Positions 32,235-42,983 are shown, counted from the first letter of the stretch. The stretch: 64,000 nucleotides of DNA from Chaetoderma sp. LZ-2023a (GCA_034401795.1 CM067371.1:83827306-83891305), one strand, 5' to 3'. A program made the numbers and translations. The notes: generated from the sequence alone by a model not told the origin.

Positions 32235-33239
32235 CTACCTCGGCACTACATTTCAGGCTTCAGGAACCTTCTCCATAAACAGAAAAAATTCAATATGGCA
32301 ACGCACTAAGAGCATTTTTCAAAATTAAATCCACCTAGATGCAGTTTGGTGGGATTCATCCTAATGCACAACTAAAGCTGTTTCACTCTTTAAGTCCAAC
32401 CAATCATACTTTATCATTGCGAAATCTGGGGGCCAAAAGCAGCCAAGTTGTTTGTCAATAAACAAGCCATAGGTGTGCATAAATATGCGTCCAACAGTGC
32501 TGCCAAAGGGGAACTGGGAAAGTACCCACTTACCTTGGACATCATTGTAGCACTCCTAAAACATTGGAAGTGGGTAATATCATTATCGGATGACAGAATT
32601 GTCAAACAAGCATATCTAAGTGATCTGGAAATACTTAGCAAGAACAAAACACAAGCTACCAATAGACATGCATGGCTAGATATACTAAAGGAACTACTAA
32701 CATCCAGTGGACTAAGTGATATTTGGGTTAACCATAACCCAAACAACCAAACCATTGATGCAGTCCGCACACACTTGAAAGAGCAATACAACAAGTTCTT
32801 CTTTAACAAAATTCAGACAACATCTAAACTCTCAACATATGCAAAGATAAAAAAACAGTTATACAATCGAACCATACCTAAGCCAAAACATCCCTTTCAA
32901 ATTCAGAGCAACAGTAGCAAAAACCAGAATCAGCGCGCACCAACTAGACATTGAAACAGGTAGACACCACCAAATTAGCAAAGATAAGAGACTCTGTAAA
33001 CTGTGTGCAAAAGATACCGGAGATGAAATCCACTTTTTCTTAAACTGTGAAAACTTACAAACACACCGTAACAAGGTATTCCCTCAACTTAGAACACCAA
33101 GTAACACTTAAGAACAAATTACAATGCTAACACAAATCCTAAACTTTGACAACCTAGATGTACCCACAACTTGTAAAGCAGTAACTAGCATGATGGACTG
33201 TAGAAAATGGCTGCTATTCAACCAACCACCTGCAACTTA

Positions 33240-33384
33240 ATTGACTACAATACTAACACATGGACGTAATGTAACGTTCATACAAGTGTGAGTACGGTTG
33301 CCCACCCGTACGGGTGCGTGTGTGCGTATACGGATCTAGAGGTTGGAAACATATACAAACTTATTATAATTAAGAGCCTTCTCA
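33240..33384. other. no gene seen
   Basis: Short spacer after the LINE. The LINE's 3' end is not marked by a clear tail. Confidence 0.4.
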
Positions 33385-33485
33385 GATAACGCAGCATACT
33401 GGGCTGATGCTGGGCCGATACCATGGCGATACTTTCAGCATCGGCCCCGTATCGGCCCAGCATCGGCCCAGTAAGCCGCGTTATC
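33385..33485. repeat. 100-bp near-perfect palindrome (GGGCCGAT words)
   Basis: Arms ACTGGGCTGATGCTGGGCCG (33398-) and CGGCCCAGCATCGGCCCAGT (-33472) are inverted, extended outward by GATAACGC ... GCGTTATC. The loop repeats CAGCATCGGCCCC. Its size and form match the palindrome at 56257-56356. Confidence 0.8.
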
Positions 33486-34419
33486 AGGGTTAATTGTAAT
33501 ATAGTGGGGTTTTTAAACATATTTTTATTGTTCAAGAGACAATACGGATTGAGTCACAAGTTGTCTCCAACTTAGTTACGACTCGCTCCGAATACTTTGC
33601 AATATATAATAATAATGACGCATATGTACAGTTTATAAGAACTTATACCATCATGAATATAAGATTTAAATGAAAATTAATATAAAATAATTCAGATAAG
33701 ATTTTGAATTGTGTTCATATATGTGTGTATACGCATGTACTTTTTAAAGCGTCTTTGTGTTTTTACCTGCTTTTAGTAGTTAAGTAGTCTGTAGCATTGT
33801 TGTGATCCGTGCGTGAATATGTATGTAGATGTGCACCTGTTTGCGTGTTTAAAACAATAAATTACTTGTGATATATCTACTAAGTATTCGCGTGTGTTAT
33901 GCATTTGTGCGTGCCTGCATTCGTGCGTGAGTGAGTATATTTACGCAATTTAAGCAATTTCATGTGTGCTTACCTGTTGATCTGTTCCAGTGTATGTGCG
34001 TGCGTGCGTGCGTGCGTGTTTGTCAACCTCCTCTTAAAGGTGCATATTCACATCAAAACTTTCAAAGACAAGACTGAAGGAATTTAGGGCTTATAGCGGC
34101 CTAGGTCGTGCGCCCAGGTGCAATGAAACGAAACAGATCCCAAATTATGACGCGTTCATAAAGCATAAGTCTATATAATCTAGTCCCCCACTTCAATTTC
34201 ACAACAAAAAAAACAAAACAAAAAACCCCACATTATTTCATTTGAAATGAAAGCATCAGATGCCAAGACCCATCCCACACAATCCATACCTCCAAAGGTT
34301 TACCACCCCAACAAGTCCATCTCCAAGAATCCTAGTGCGAACAACCGCCTCGAAGTTTTCCTAGCTTTGATCAAACCTTTTGGTACTGCGAATATATTCA
34401 TGGACATTCATATGAATAT
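33486..34419. other. no gene seen; (GTGC)n run
   Basis: AT-rich, with a short GTGC repeat at about 33995-34017 and an A-rich run near 34204. The 96-residue frame at 34247 overlaps the tail of the antisense LINE relic and is not convincing. Confidence 0.4.
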
Positions 34420-35330
34420 AAATATATTCTGGTTATTTTCGAGGTCAGCATCCCCGTTTAGCAGTAGATTCACTGACAGGTCATGTGGAGAAAGATGTCT
34501 TAGAGCGTTTAAGAGCTTGCGTCTTGGATTATTGTAATGATTACATATAAAGAGGTGTTGGTTGTTATCTTCTATATGGTTGCAGTGTGGACAGTTTTGG
34601 TTTGCTACTATGTTAAAGCGAAATAAGTGGGCATTTAATTGGCTGCATCTGTTTCTAAGTTTAGTGTGAATTACATTTAGACGTCGTTCTCCGTAAAAGT
34701 AGTATGCTGGAACTGGGGATCTGGGATTAAAGTTAATTTTTTATTTAAACAGTGATAGTGTTGATGAATTCTGCGTACTGGCATCCAATTGGTTTCATAA
34801 TTGATTCGTACGTGGGAAGAATGAACGTCTAAATACTTCTAGGTTTGCTTGTTCCTCCTGAAAATTGTTTCTATTACGTAAATTATGATTACTAACATCA
34901 CCAACATGGCGGGGTACTAATTCTTTAAGGTAGTTCGGGTTTTTGTTTTTCCGACGTGTTCTTAATTCCTTTAAGCCTGCCTCATCGTACAGTGCTGAAA
35001 GTGGGGTAAATCGAGGAAGTCCAGTTATAACACGGAATGCTTCCTTTAGAAAGTTCTCCAGCTGGTCAGAATCTCGTTCTGTACACCCGTCTCAGATCTA
35101 AGAGTGGACGTAGATAACACGTGTAAATATGTAAAAGCGTTTTGCGTGAACTTATATATTCATAGATCCTAGAATTTTGCCCTTGCATGTAGTTTGTCCA
35201 TTTAAGATTTTGGGAAAAAGTTATTCCTAAATATTTGTGTGTTTCGACAGAGGTAATCTGAGTGGTATTAATAGTTAGGTTAGCCGCATTTTGATTTAGT
35301 TGGTTTTGCGTATATAGTGTCTATGTATAT
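34420..35330 (-). pseudogene. LINE reverse-transcriptase C-terminal relic
   Basis: On the minus strand, from 35320 downward: SVETHKYLGITFSQNLKWTN, then a connection region (YLRPLLDL), and a Cys/His block NCPHCNHIEDNNQHLFIC at about 34600-34550. This is the end of a non-LTR retrotransposon polyprotein, with several frame changes. It is a different lineage from the + strand LINE at 29.5-33.2 kb. Confidence 0.7.
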
Positions 35331-35470
35331 AATATATAATATATATATATCTACTGTATGTATGTACCTAATGCCATGTAGTATATTGTAAGCTGTATGA
35401 TATATGTATGCTGATTAGCCACATTGGCACAAAAAGGAAATAAATCTTATCTATCTTATCTTATCTATTT
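35331..35470. repeat. short (TA)n and (CTTAT)n tracts
   Basis: TA-rich runs at 35325-35352 and a CTTAT/CTAT run at 35443-35470. No gene is seen. Confidence 0.7.
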
Positions 35471-35603
35471 GGGGAAGACTAACATAATGCTAAGACCGCT
35501 ATAAGAACGCATTGTCATGCATTATTTTTGGTTAAATTGACAATCAACGTGTCTCAATTGACGATGCTGTATATTTTGCCCGTGTAATATAGCCTGTGAT
35601 AGC

Positions 35604-35986
35604 TAATGGACATTTCCATTTTAACTATGCCCCACCTATCTCTAGCTAAGTTCCACCCTCACGTCGATCGTGTTTGGACCGATCGATCCCCGAATTCACT
35701 GACTATCACTTTCCAAGTAAGCTGTTTACTATTTTGAAACTAATTTGACTGGGTGCTGTTTCGGCCTATGGCAGCAAAGGCGGGACCGACCAGTCGAATT
35801 AGTTTTAAAACTATTCACCAGCATGTTCATTACATAGCAAAAACATCCAATTCGCACGTGTCAGACTATTAAGCGTTAAAGACGGGCTTAATCGAATTAT
35901 TCATGACGTCATGATTTTGACGTCAACCTACTACACGTCGGGTAGTTGATTATGACGTCCTATGACTAAGTGAGGAAATGGACTAA
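35604..35986 (-). mobile_element. CRE-MITE, complete copy
   Basis: 383 bp in reverse orientation: TAATGGACATTTCC start, CTATGCCCCACC, CGATCGATCCCCGAA, a hairpin core at about 35730-35817, then TGACGTCA at 35904-35911 and 35918-35925, a near match at 35953, and the end block GGAAATGGACTA, an imperfect inverted copy of the start. Confidence 0.85.
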
Positions 35987-36336
35987 TGAATTACTTATTG
36001 ACCATCTGTCAGAAACATTTTAATATTATAACAACAATTGAACTATTTATCAACGATGTCAAAGGTTTTATCCTGAAATTGATGTTTTGACTGCTTGGTG
36101 ACCATAGCATAGAACGACTTATAGTAGGAAATAATCAATATTAGTGGTTAGAGGGCCCAACATATATCAAGATATTACATACATAATATAATTGTTCATA
36201 TGAACCAGCATGGATTATATCCTTTGTCCAGATGTTGTCCAGAAAATGGCTCAGGTGAATATAGGTTGTGATAGGCAAGGTGATTTAGTAGTTCAAAACG
36301 CCTTTAAAAATGTCCTTTTCCGAATTAATTGTATCA
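35987..36336. other. no gene seen
   Basis: AT-rich sequence between two repeats. Confidence 0.4.
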
Positions 36337-36395
36337 GCTCACATGGCCAGAATGGCCAGGTGAGCTTATGCCATGGCGACCATCCGTCCATCATC

Positions 36396-36427
<32 letters not shown>

Positions 36428-36640
36428 CGTCCGTCCGTCCGTCCGTCCGTCCGTCCGTCTGTCTGTCTGTCTGTCTGTCTGTCTTTACATTGAAAAAAAC
36501 GCATTGGCACAGGAATTTAATTAAAAATTTCTTTGCCTAAATTTGTCCTATCGAGACCAAGTTTAGATTTACTTAGAGTGGTCCCCCCTTGAGATTAGTT
36601 GGGGTAAAGTGAATTAATCAGTAGGTCGCTTTAACAGGTA
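36337..36640 (+). mobile_element. start of an AGCTCAC...GGCC element with CTGT/CCGT repeat
   Basis: AGCTCACATGGCCAGAATGG pairs with GGCCAGGTGAGCT (36337-36367), followed by TTATGCCATGGCGACC and a 90-bp CTGT-CCGT-CTGT run (36397-36484). The inverted version of this hairpin closes the elements at 9660-10112 and 49765-51420. Confidence 0.65.
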
Positions 36641-37010
36641 AAGGCTGGGATTGATCCTACATTATTTAAGCTCCACCCACACTTTGCCCATGGTTGGAAC
36701 GATCGATCGCTGCACTCTCTGAATCTCAATTTCCAGAAAACTATGCAGGTAAGTTGTTGAATATTTTGAAACTAATTTGACCGGTTGCTGTTTCTTCCTA
36801 TGCCAGCAACGGCGCCCAGTCAAATTAGATTCAAAATATTGAACAATGTTTCTGAAATAGTAAGGACATGCAATTCGTACAACGTAATGGACTCTTTGGC
36901 GTTCGTGGAGGAATAAATCGCGTCATTCATGGCGTAATTGATTATGACGTCAGCCTACATATGACGTAGTTGATTATAACGCCATATGATAGACTGGGAA
37001 ACTGGATTCA
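36641..37010 (-). mobile_element. CRE-MITE copy
   Basis: Reverse orientation: AAGCTCCACCCACAC, CGATCGATCGCTG, hairpin core 36759-36845 (TTGAATATTTTGAAACTAAT / TTCAAAATATTGAACAA), CATGCAATTCGTACAACG, TGACGTCA at 36945-36952 and the half site ATGACGTAG. The outer ends are eroded. Confidence 0.8.
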
Positions 37011-37248
37011 ACAATTACTTAAATTATGAAACAGGCGTAACTATTAGCATAAGCTAATTAGCTACATCGTGATGATCATGCCATAAATGGTTGAATCTAA
37101 CAAAATGTCAGTCTGATGTTATTTAGTCCAAAATCGAGCAATTATGACCAAGAAAATACTTACAATATAGGTCCAATTTAACCAAGCAGTTAATGTTGTA
37201 GAAACACGATTCCAACGCGTATGCTTATCAGTAGACGACCAGTAACAG

Positions 37249-37384
37249 AAGCGTGGACAACCGCCAATAAGATCCAGCGTACCTCAAGCCAGGGCTACAT
37301 CATACGCCCGCCGGCTACAATATCTTATCGAAGTTATGGGTGAAGATATTACAAGCGATGCAACATATATGCGAAACTTACTTG
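37249..37384 (+). CDS. possible exon upstream of the channel exons (weak)
   Basis: A 136-bp open stretch sits between a CAG acceptor (weak pyrimidine tract) and a GTAAGG donor. It reads KRGQPPIRSSVPQ... and ends YMRNLL. It leaves one base over, exactly the phase the exon at 37491 needs. However, the channel family should show a Cys-x-Cys motif here and none is present, so this may be chance or another gene's exon. Confidence 0.2.
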
Positions 37385-37490
37385 GTAAGGTGTTGAAACC
37401 ACGAGTCTTAATTTGTATCGATCGAATCTGTTTCTAATACTATCAGTGCCATGATTTAGATTGTTACTTGTGTTTACATTTTACTTTCAG

Positions 37491-37550
37491 TGGTTCATCT
37501 TCCAGTGTGTAGCCCTCAAAACCTCTTGGAATGTTACCTTCCTAAATCTA
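37491..37550 (+). CDS. ASC/ASIC-like sodium channel, exon (wrist/thumb Cys region)
   Basis: 60 bp between a strong acceptor (TTTTACTTTCAG) and a GTAAGT donor, coding VHLPVCSPQNLLECYLPKS in phase. In acid-sensing channels the equivalent is MVHMPGDAPYCTPEQYKEC, with two conserved cysteines of the extracellular domain. It starts with two bases of a split codon and ends with one (A), which joins AA of the next exon to give Lys. The exon that should encode the preceding Cys-x-Cys motif was not found in the window. Assignment rests on the joined product of four exons more than on this one alone. Confidence 0.75.
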
Positions 37551-37725
37551 GTAAGTATATGCATCTGTCTGTCTGTCTGTCTATCTATCCGTCCGTCCGT
37601 CCGTCCGTTCGTTCGTTCGTTCGTTCGTTCGTTCGTTCGTTCGTCCGTCTATGCATCCGTCCGTTTGTCCATCCATCTGTCCATCGGTCCATCCGCCCAC
37701 TCGCCTGTCCCTTGTATGTCTGTCA

Positions 37726-37793
<68 letters not shown>

Positions 37794-37820
37794 CGCTCTC
37801 TCTCTCTCTCTCTCTCCCAC
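37551..37820. repeat. tetranucleotide and (TC)n repeats in the channel intron
   Basis: Directly after the splice donor come CTGT (37563-), CCGT and TCGT runs, mixed CCAT/CCGT units to about 37720, then a (TC)n tract at about 37729-37815 with two GC interruptions. The many Ser/Leu/Val-rich frames are artefacts of the repeats. Confidence 0.9.
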
Positions 37821-37994
37821 CCTCCCCCTTCCTCCCTTGCTCCTTACCTCCCCCCTTTCTCTCTCCCTCTCGCTATATGTATATATTAGGTACGTAACTA
37901 GTAGTATAACAAGGCCTCCTTTTATGACAACGTTTTGGTTCTATCCGAATCATACTGTCTGAAATCTACGATCATGGTATTTAGTTAAGACTGG

Positions 37995-38394
37995 TCAATT
38001 CACTTTTCCAGTTTTAGCAATGCCCCGCCCATTTTTAGTTAAGCTACACTCACGCCTCGCTCGTGTTGGGATCGCCTGATCTCTGAACTCCCTGACTATC
38101 AATTTCCAGAAAGCTATACAGGCAAGCTATTGTATATTTGGGAACTAATTTAACTGGGCGCTTATAGGCAGCAACACCCTCCAGTCAAACTAGTTCCAAA
38201 ATATTCAACAGTATGTTTATTAAATAGTAGAGACATACAATTCGTACAACGTGTCGGACTATTAAGAGTTAAAGACGGGTCAAATATAATCATTTATGAC
38301 GTAATGATTATGACATCATCCTACATACCGCTTAGCTGATTATGACGTCATATGACGTCAGATGATAGATGGATACGCTGAAAAGGTGAATGTT
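37995..38394 (-). mobile_element. CRE-MITE in the channel intron
   Basis: Ends TCAATTCACTTTTCCAGTTT and GCTGAAAAGGTGAATGTTGG are imperfect inverted repeats. Between them are AATGCCCCGCCC, CTCGTGTTGGGATCG, a shortened hairpin core (38133-38211), CATACAATTCGTACAACGTG and two TGACGTCA sites two bases apart (38343-38350, 38353-38360). It occupies much of the intron between the first two channel exons. Confidence 0.85.
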
Positions 38395-38495
38395 GGCCTA
38401 TAGTCCTGACATGCCATGATCCAACAGTATGTGATATCGCATGGTATGCGAACGTGAATCTATTGTAATACGATTTTACCACATTATTCTTCCAG

Positions 38496-38661
38496 AAGAA
38501 TTTCGAGAAAACAAAGCGCTGAGGAATTCGTGCGTATGTCCCATGGCATGTAAACTCCAAAGTTATGGCGTTAGTCTCTCCATGGCGTCATATCCGTCAC
38601 AGATCTTCCTGAAAAAGTATAACAGCATTCTACAGCCAAAGGATCGCTTAACAGAGAAATT
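38496..38661 (+). CDS. ASC/ASIC-like sodium channel, exon (CxCPxxC and YxxxLS region)
   Basis: 166 bp between TTCCAG and a GTTAGT donor, coding EFRENKALRNSCVCPMAC, then KLQSYGVSLSMASYPSQ and FLKKYNSILQ. This matches the ASIC order EYCVCEMPC / LTRYGKELSMVKIPS / YLAKKFNKS: Cys-x-Cys-x-x-x-Cys disulfide cluster, the Tyr-Gly...Leu-Ser-Met strand, then the thumb helix that follows. It begins with two bases completing a Lys codon and ends with TT, which with C of the next exon gives Phe. The protein would sit in the plasma membrane as a trimer, with this part outside the cell. Confidence 0.85.
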
Positions 38662-39300
38662 GTTAGTATGTACGCATGTTTGGGTATATGCTGCACACCC
38701 ACCAACAACAACGGTCATCTCACATATACATTATTCTAATTCTTTAAATACATAAATATGCAAATTAGTCTATTGCCAGTATCCACACAAGACTTTATTT
38801 ATGATCATGAAAGCATCTTTGCGGTAAAGAGCACGTGGAGAGGTCACAGACAACTGATTACTCGCGTGACGTGTGGCCCATTTGTGTGAGAATCCCCAGT
38901 CGGTAGAGACAATATACTCACTTAATATAATGTGATAGATCTTAAATGAATTTGGGATCTTAACATTGTATGCTGGGTAACTTGCACTAAAGTTAACTGG
39001 ATACCTGTCCAGTATTGCGTAATATAAAGGGTTAACCTAGGCTTAGATCTATTCCCGCTCGTGCACATATGATTGGTTCACTCTTGTTAGTGTCAAACTG
39101 TATGTATAGTTACATAGGCTATCTATTGCTAGTGACAAGGCGTGTAAATAAATTATTTTACATTGATGAAAATTGCCATGAGCTTATGGGCCCAAGTAGC
39201 CCTTGGTTACTAATTTTTAGGCTGGGATGCCAAACATTTCAACCTCATAAGCCCAGGTGGCGGCATAAAATTGTCCATCCATATTTTTAAATTGTGATCA
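38662..39300. other. channel intron, no other gene seen
   Basis: First part of a 6.7-kb intron. AT-rich and without recognisable repeats until 39.3 kb. Confidence 0.45.
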
Positions 39301-39319
39301 GAAAATCATTTTATATATC

Positions 39320-39700
39320 TGACGAGCCTATTAGTCGAGTCAATATATGAAATGACCCACCACAAATTGCAACAGAATTTATTTTATCACCATTCATCTC
39401 AGAAAAGCAAATAAAAGAAAATATTAAGTCTTTCAAAATTAAAGTAGTAGAATCGTGCCTAGTTTGCATAAATCTAATATGGCCGCCACAGTATTTGTGA
39501 TTACATAGTTTTGTCCGAATTTTCACTTCTAATCAAACTATTTTTAACGTTTAAAGATGTTAAAACATGCTCTTTAGTACAAATAAGGAATATATTTTAT
39601 ATAGCAGTTACTATTTTCATAAATCCAAGAGGGCGGCCTCAATGCCAGACTTGTAACCATTTATTGCCTTCCAACCAATCATTTTCCATGGTTTCAAGAT
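39320..39700 (+). repeat. dispersed repeat, copy 1 (CACCACAAATTGCAACAG family)
   Basis: Contains CCCACCACAAATTGCAACAG, TTTATTTTATCACCATTCATC, CATAAATCTAATATGGCCGCC and TTTTCACTTCTAATCAAACT. The same words recur at 42995-43240 in this orientation and at 43400-43660 inverted. Confidence 0.7.
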
Positions 39701-40600
39701 GCTAGTAGATGTAATATGAATCATTGATACATGTAATACAAAAGGACATTGCAGTAGAAATACGTGTATAATATTTGTAAAATTTCAAACGGGCTGCCAA
39801 TAAACCCCAATATTATCCTGATTTGAACGATTTTGCCGTAAACTTTCATGTTAACTTTGAATGTTTAACTCTAATTTCACGTTTAATCACTGTGACATTA
39901 TGGACAACATTGGCCATATAGTTTAATGCTAGATAAATAAAGAAGAGTGACTAACATTTGTGGAACACTGACTTCTACGCAGACTTGTCCTTAACAAACG
40001 ACACCCTTTGGAACCAAATGATGGCAGTTATTTAAAGTTGGTTGTCACAAGACCAGACATGTTAAGGAACTGCCAGTAATTGCCCGTAAATTAAGGTGTA
40101 TTAAAAGATAATCTGTGTTTAGTGACCACTTTATGATGGGACATACGGTGCTTGTTATAGACTGGTTTGACTATTCACTTTTTATATTGAACTTCGAACA
40201 ACACACCGCGTAGATTGCATAATATTCCAAATATATTTTTACAGTCTAATAAAGGTCATGATTTGTGTAAGTACATATAGCCACCACAATAATGATTATG
40301 CAATAATAAGCCAATCAAGATAGCAATCGAGTTGTCTTAAGTAACTACCTTTCTTTAGTGAACACTTAATTTGACGGTCTAAAGTGCACCAGTTATAGAT
40401 AGGGTTATTGCATTTCGTTGGTAGGTAACTCCTATCATGTTCATAGCATTCCCCTGTCCTCTGGCTTCATATGATCCCCATGTGTCATCCACTTGTAGGT
40501 AAATGCGCATACTGTAGAATTTGACAGCTGCGGAAGTTGGGGGTGGAGAAAATCTAGATGTCACCTGATTGACTAATGTACACTGAGACTATGGCATTCT
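39701..40600. other. no gene seen
   Basis: AT-rich intron sequence with no named repeat. Confidence 0.4.
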
Positions 40601-40614
40601 GCCCTGCTGCTATG

Positions 40615-42190
40615 TCATGATTTTATGCGGTTAGGATCTCTAAATATTTCATCCTGTTCCTGAAACACTTGCCTGGTGTGTATCAGCTTCAATGCTTCAA
40701 TCCATATATATGGGATGCCGGTGTCGCACGCAAGGATAACATGAACAAATAACACACTGTTACACACTTGTCGGCCAAGTATGCACCTCGGGAGAGCAAT
40801 ATTCCAGCATCTTGGTTCATTGTTCGTTCCATGACGGGGTTCAGGCCAAATGTATATATTAGGTGTGGTGCAATGTGAGTGGAAACAGAGTAATGCCAGA
40901 ATGTCTGTATCATCTGCAACGAAGAATGTTGGTTTAGTCATTCGCTCATCTACGGAAATTGCAGTCTGTATAATTAGTAGATCAGCATCTGTTGTAGCAT
41001 GTTCTGTGTGACATCTGTAACGGTCTAGGGTATCATTGAGCAGGGTTATGAATCTTTGTTTAGTCTCCTTGCTGGAAAGGATTCTTCCTTTCGTCCACTG
41101 AAAGTCATAGAACCTAATAATTGCACAGTTGCAGCAACACGCATCACTGTCCTTCACTGCTGTGGCATGCCGTTTCTACTTAACCCATACAAATGCCAAT
41201 CAAGAACTACAGCTGGCTGACCATAGTGTTGACCCACGATTCTATTAGATTCTGTGCATGAATGCTTCCCCATCTCAATGTATTGTACATCCCATGACTG
41301 CATAGGCAGCCGCATATCTAACTTCCAAAGGGCATCACCCTAGGATGGTTTATTTGCTAGACGAGCTGTACATCTATTCTCGACTAGTGCAGGGGTATAG
41401 GTGCACAGTTTATATTGAAATATGGCTGCTAGGTCCTCATTGGATATTCCAACAGTCACTAGCCTCTGAAAGAGATGCAGCAGATCCATGCCTCTCTCCT
41501 CACCTATAATTTTCACTGCACTGTTGTTACTTAGGTTATCCTCTTGATCTTTATTCTTGAAGGAATATTTGGCAATGTTTTTGCCAAGCATGTTTCAGAA
41601 TCTTGTCCCCGACCTCTATATCAGGCTTAACATTCACAATGGTATTAGCAATAACACCAGTTACCATACTGGGGAAATTCTCAAGAAAATTACTTCTGGA
41701 GGCAAGGAGCTACTGTGTATCTGCCATCTCCTTCTCCATCCTTGCCCCTGGTCCTTCACTGTGCCGTTTACTCGTCAGGTAACTTACTGATGCCAGCTCC
41801 TACATGGCCAAGTTCACATTTGAACAGGCCTTGGTAGACAGCAACCCTACGTCTCTGTGTTTCCGTCACCCCACATCCTCGTGTCAGCCCATCTGTACTA
41901 ATACTTTAATACTCCTTATCAACGCTTGCCCTGTAAGTACGTCCTGTGACAATCCTGACCAATATCTAGCAGATCTTCTACCAACAAGCATGCCATCTTG
42001 AAAGTACTGATACACCTCTGAGTGCTGTTCATGTAATCGCTCAATTTAATGCAAATACATGTGAACAGATTTGGTAGAATTGTCGTGGCCTGTACCTGCC
42101 AAATATGTCAACATGTCTTGCATCATCTTCAAATGCAGCTACCAGTTGCCATTCTGCTTTTATGAATGTTTGGAAAATAGTGTCTGATTG
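40615..42190 (-). pseudogene. multicopy PIN-like family protein, decayed, antisense inside the channel intron
   Basis: Read on the minus strand, fragments appear in family order. TIFQTFIKAEWQLVAAF lies at about 42180-42130, then HSEVYQYFQDGMLVGRRSA and RYWSGLSQDVLTGQALIRS at about 42030-41920. KHRDVGLLSTKACSNVNLAM follows to about 41805. An 83-residue frame (41591-41340) holds GMDLLHLFQRL and LCTYTPALVE. A 180-residue frame (41157-40615) holds SSKETKQRFITLLNDTL, TDADLLIIQTAI, VADDTDILALLCFH, VCNSVLFVHVILACDTG. I know this order from a protein family repeated in many invertebrate genomes. The spaced Asp pairs recall PIN/FEN1-like nucleases, which is my inference. The pieces lie in different frames with stops between, so the locus is probably dead. 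The usual GCDTTS is ACDTG here. Confidence 0.65.
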
Positions 42191-42319
42191 ATGTTCTGCA
42201 GGACCTCACAGTTCTGTAAGCTTTCTAATCTGATTGACCCATCCATTATGTCAGCATAGTGTTCCTGAAATAATAATGACTTCTGGCATTGGCGTGACAT
42301 TTGCCTTTTCGCCCCAAAA

Positions 42320-42983
42320 AACATCAATCAGAAAGTCAGTTAGAGCCTTCTCCCAAAGAACATCAATCAGAAAGTCAGTTAGAGTCTTCTCCCAAAGAAC
42401 ATCAATCAGAAAGTCAGCTAGAGCCTTCCCCCGAAGAACATCAATCAGAAAGTCAGTTAGAACCTTCCCCAAAAGAACATCAATCAGAAAGTCAGTTAGA
42501 ACCTTCCCCAAAAGAACATCGATCAGAAAGTCAGTTGGAGCCTTCTCCCAAAGAACATCAATCAGAAAGTCAGTTAGAGTCTTCTCCCAAAGACCATCAA
42601 TCAGAAAGTCAGTTAGAACCTTCCCCAAAAGAACATCAATCAGAAAGTCAGTTAGAGCCTTCCCCCACAGAACATCAATCAGAAAGTCAGTTAGAACCTT
42701 CCCCAAAAGAACATCAATCAGAAAGTCAGTTAGAGCCTTCGCCCAAAGAACATCAATCAGAATGTCAGTTAGAGCCTTCTCCCAAAGAACATCAATCAGA
42801 AAGTCAGTTAGAACCTTCCCCAAAAGAACATTAATCAGAAAGTAAGTTAGAGGCTTCTCCCAAAGAACATCAATAAGAAAGTCAGTTAGAACCTTCTCCC
42901 AAAGAATATCAATCAGAAAGTAAGCTAGAGCCATCCTCCAAAGACCATCAATCAGAATGTCAGTTAGAGCCTTCTCCAAAAGG
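42320..42983. repeat. minisatellite, 39-bp unit, about 17 copies
   Basis: Unit consensus ACATCAATCAGAAAGTCAGT plus TAGARCCTTCYCCCAAAGA. Since 39 is a multiple of three it is open in at least three frames: EHQSESQLEPSPK and ISIRKSVRAFSQRT-like repeats on the + strand, and LTDFLIDVLWEKA repeats on the minus strand (242-residue frame, 42979-42251). It lies just upstream of the decayed PIN-like gene on that gene's strand. No sign that any frame is used. Confidence 0.92.

Larger units (their letters stand above)
29481..33239 (+). mobile_element. LINE (non-LTR retrotransposon), split by two DNA transposons
   Basis: The frame opens MRLQICAWNIEGLASRDKAD at 29481, the start of an APE-type endonuclease. 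It resumes after a MITE with CDIIGLCET and later SRGQNSGGIIIYFK. A reverse-transcriptase segment follows at about 30384-30566 (GLQQCLDNLKIFC, TVNLDKTQT), is interrupted by Tc1, and continues with YLGTTFQASGTFS from 32234. A C-terminal block at 32448-33239 contains GVHKYASNSAAKGELGKYPL and a CCHC-like CKLCAKDTGDEIHFFLNC. The central RT domain is deleted (a jump near 30380), and there are frameshifts and stops. The element is dead. The clade is uncertain (CR1/Jockey/RTE-like by eye). Confidence 0.8.

Noticed and set aside
32414-32809. 131-residue minus-strand frame
   Set aside because: Shadow of the + strand LINE C-terminal region.
36337-36490. CRISPR-like array from the CTGT/CCGT repeats
   Set aside because: Units are four bases without spacers, and the context is an animal genome.
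37461-37962. Ser/Leu/Val-rich frames of 100-140 residues
   Set aside because: Products of the tetranucleotide and TC repeats. Only the 60-bp exon at 37491 inside this region is credible.
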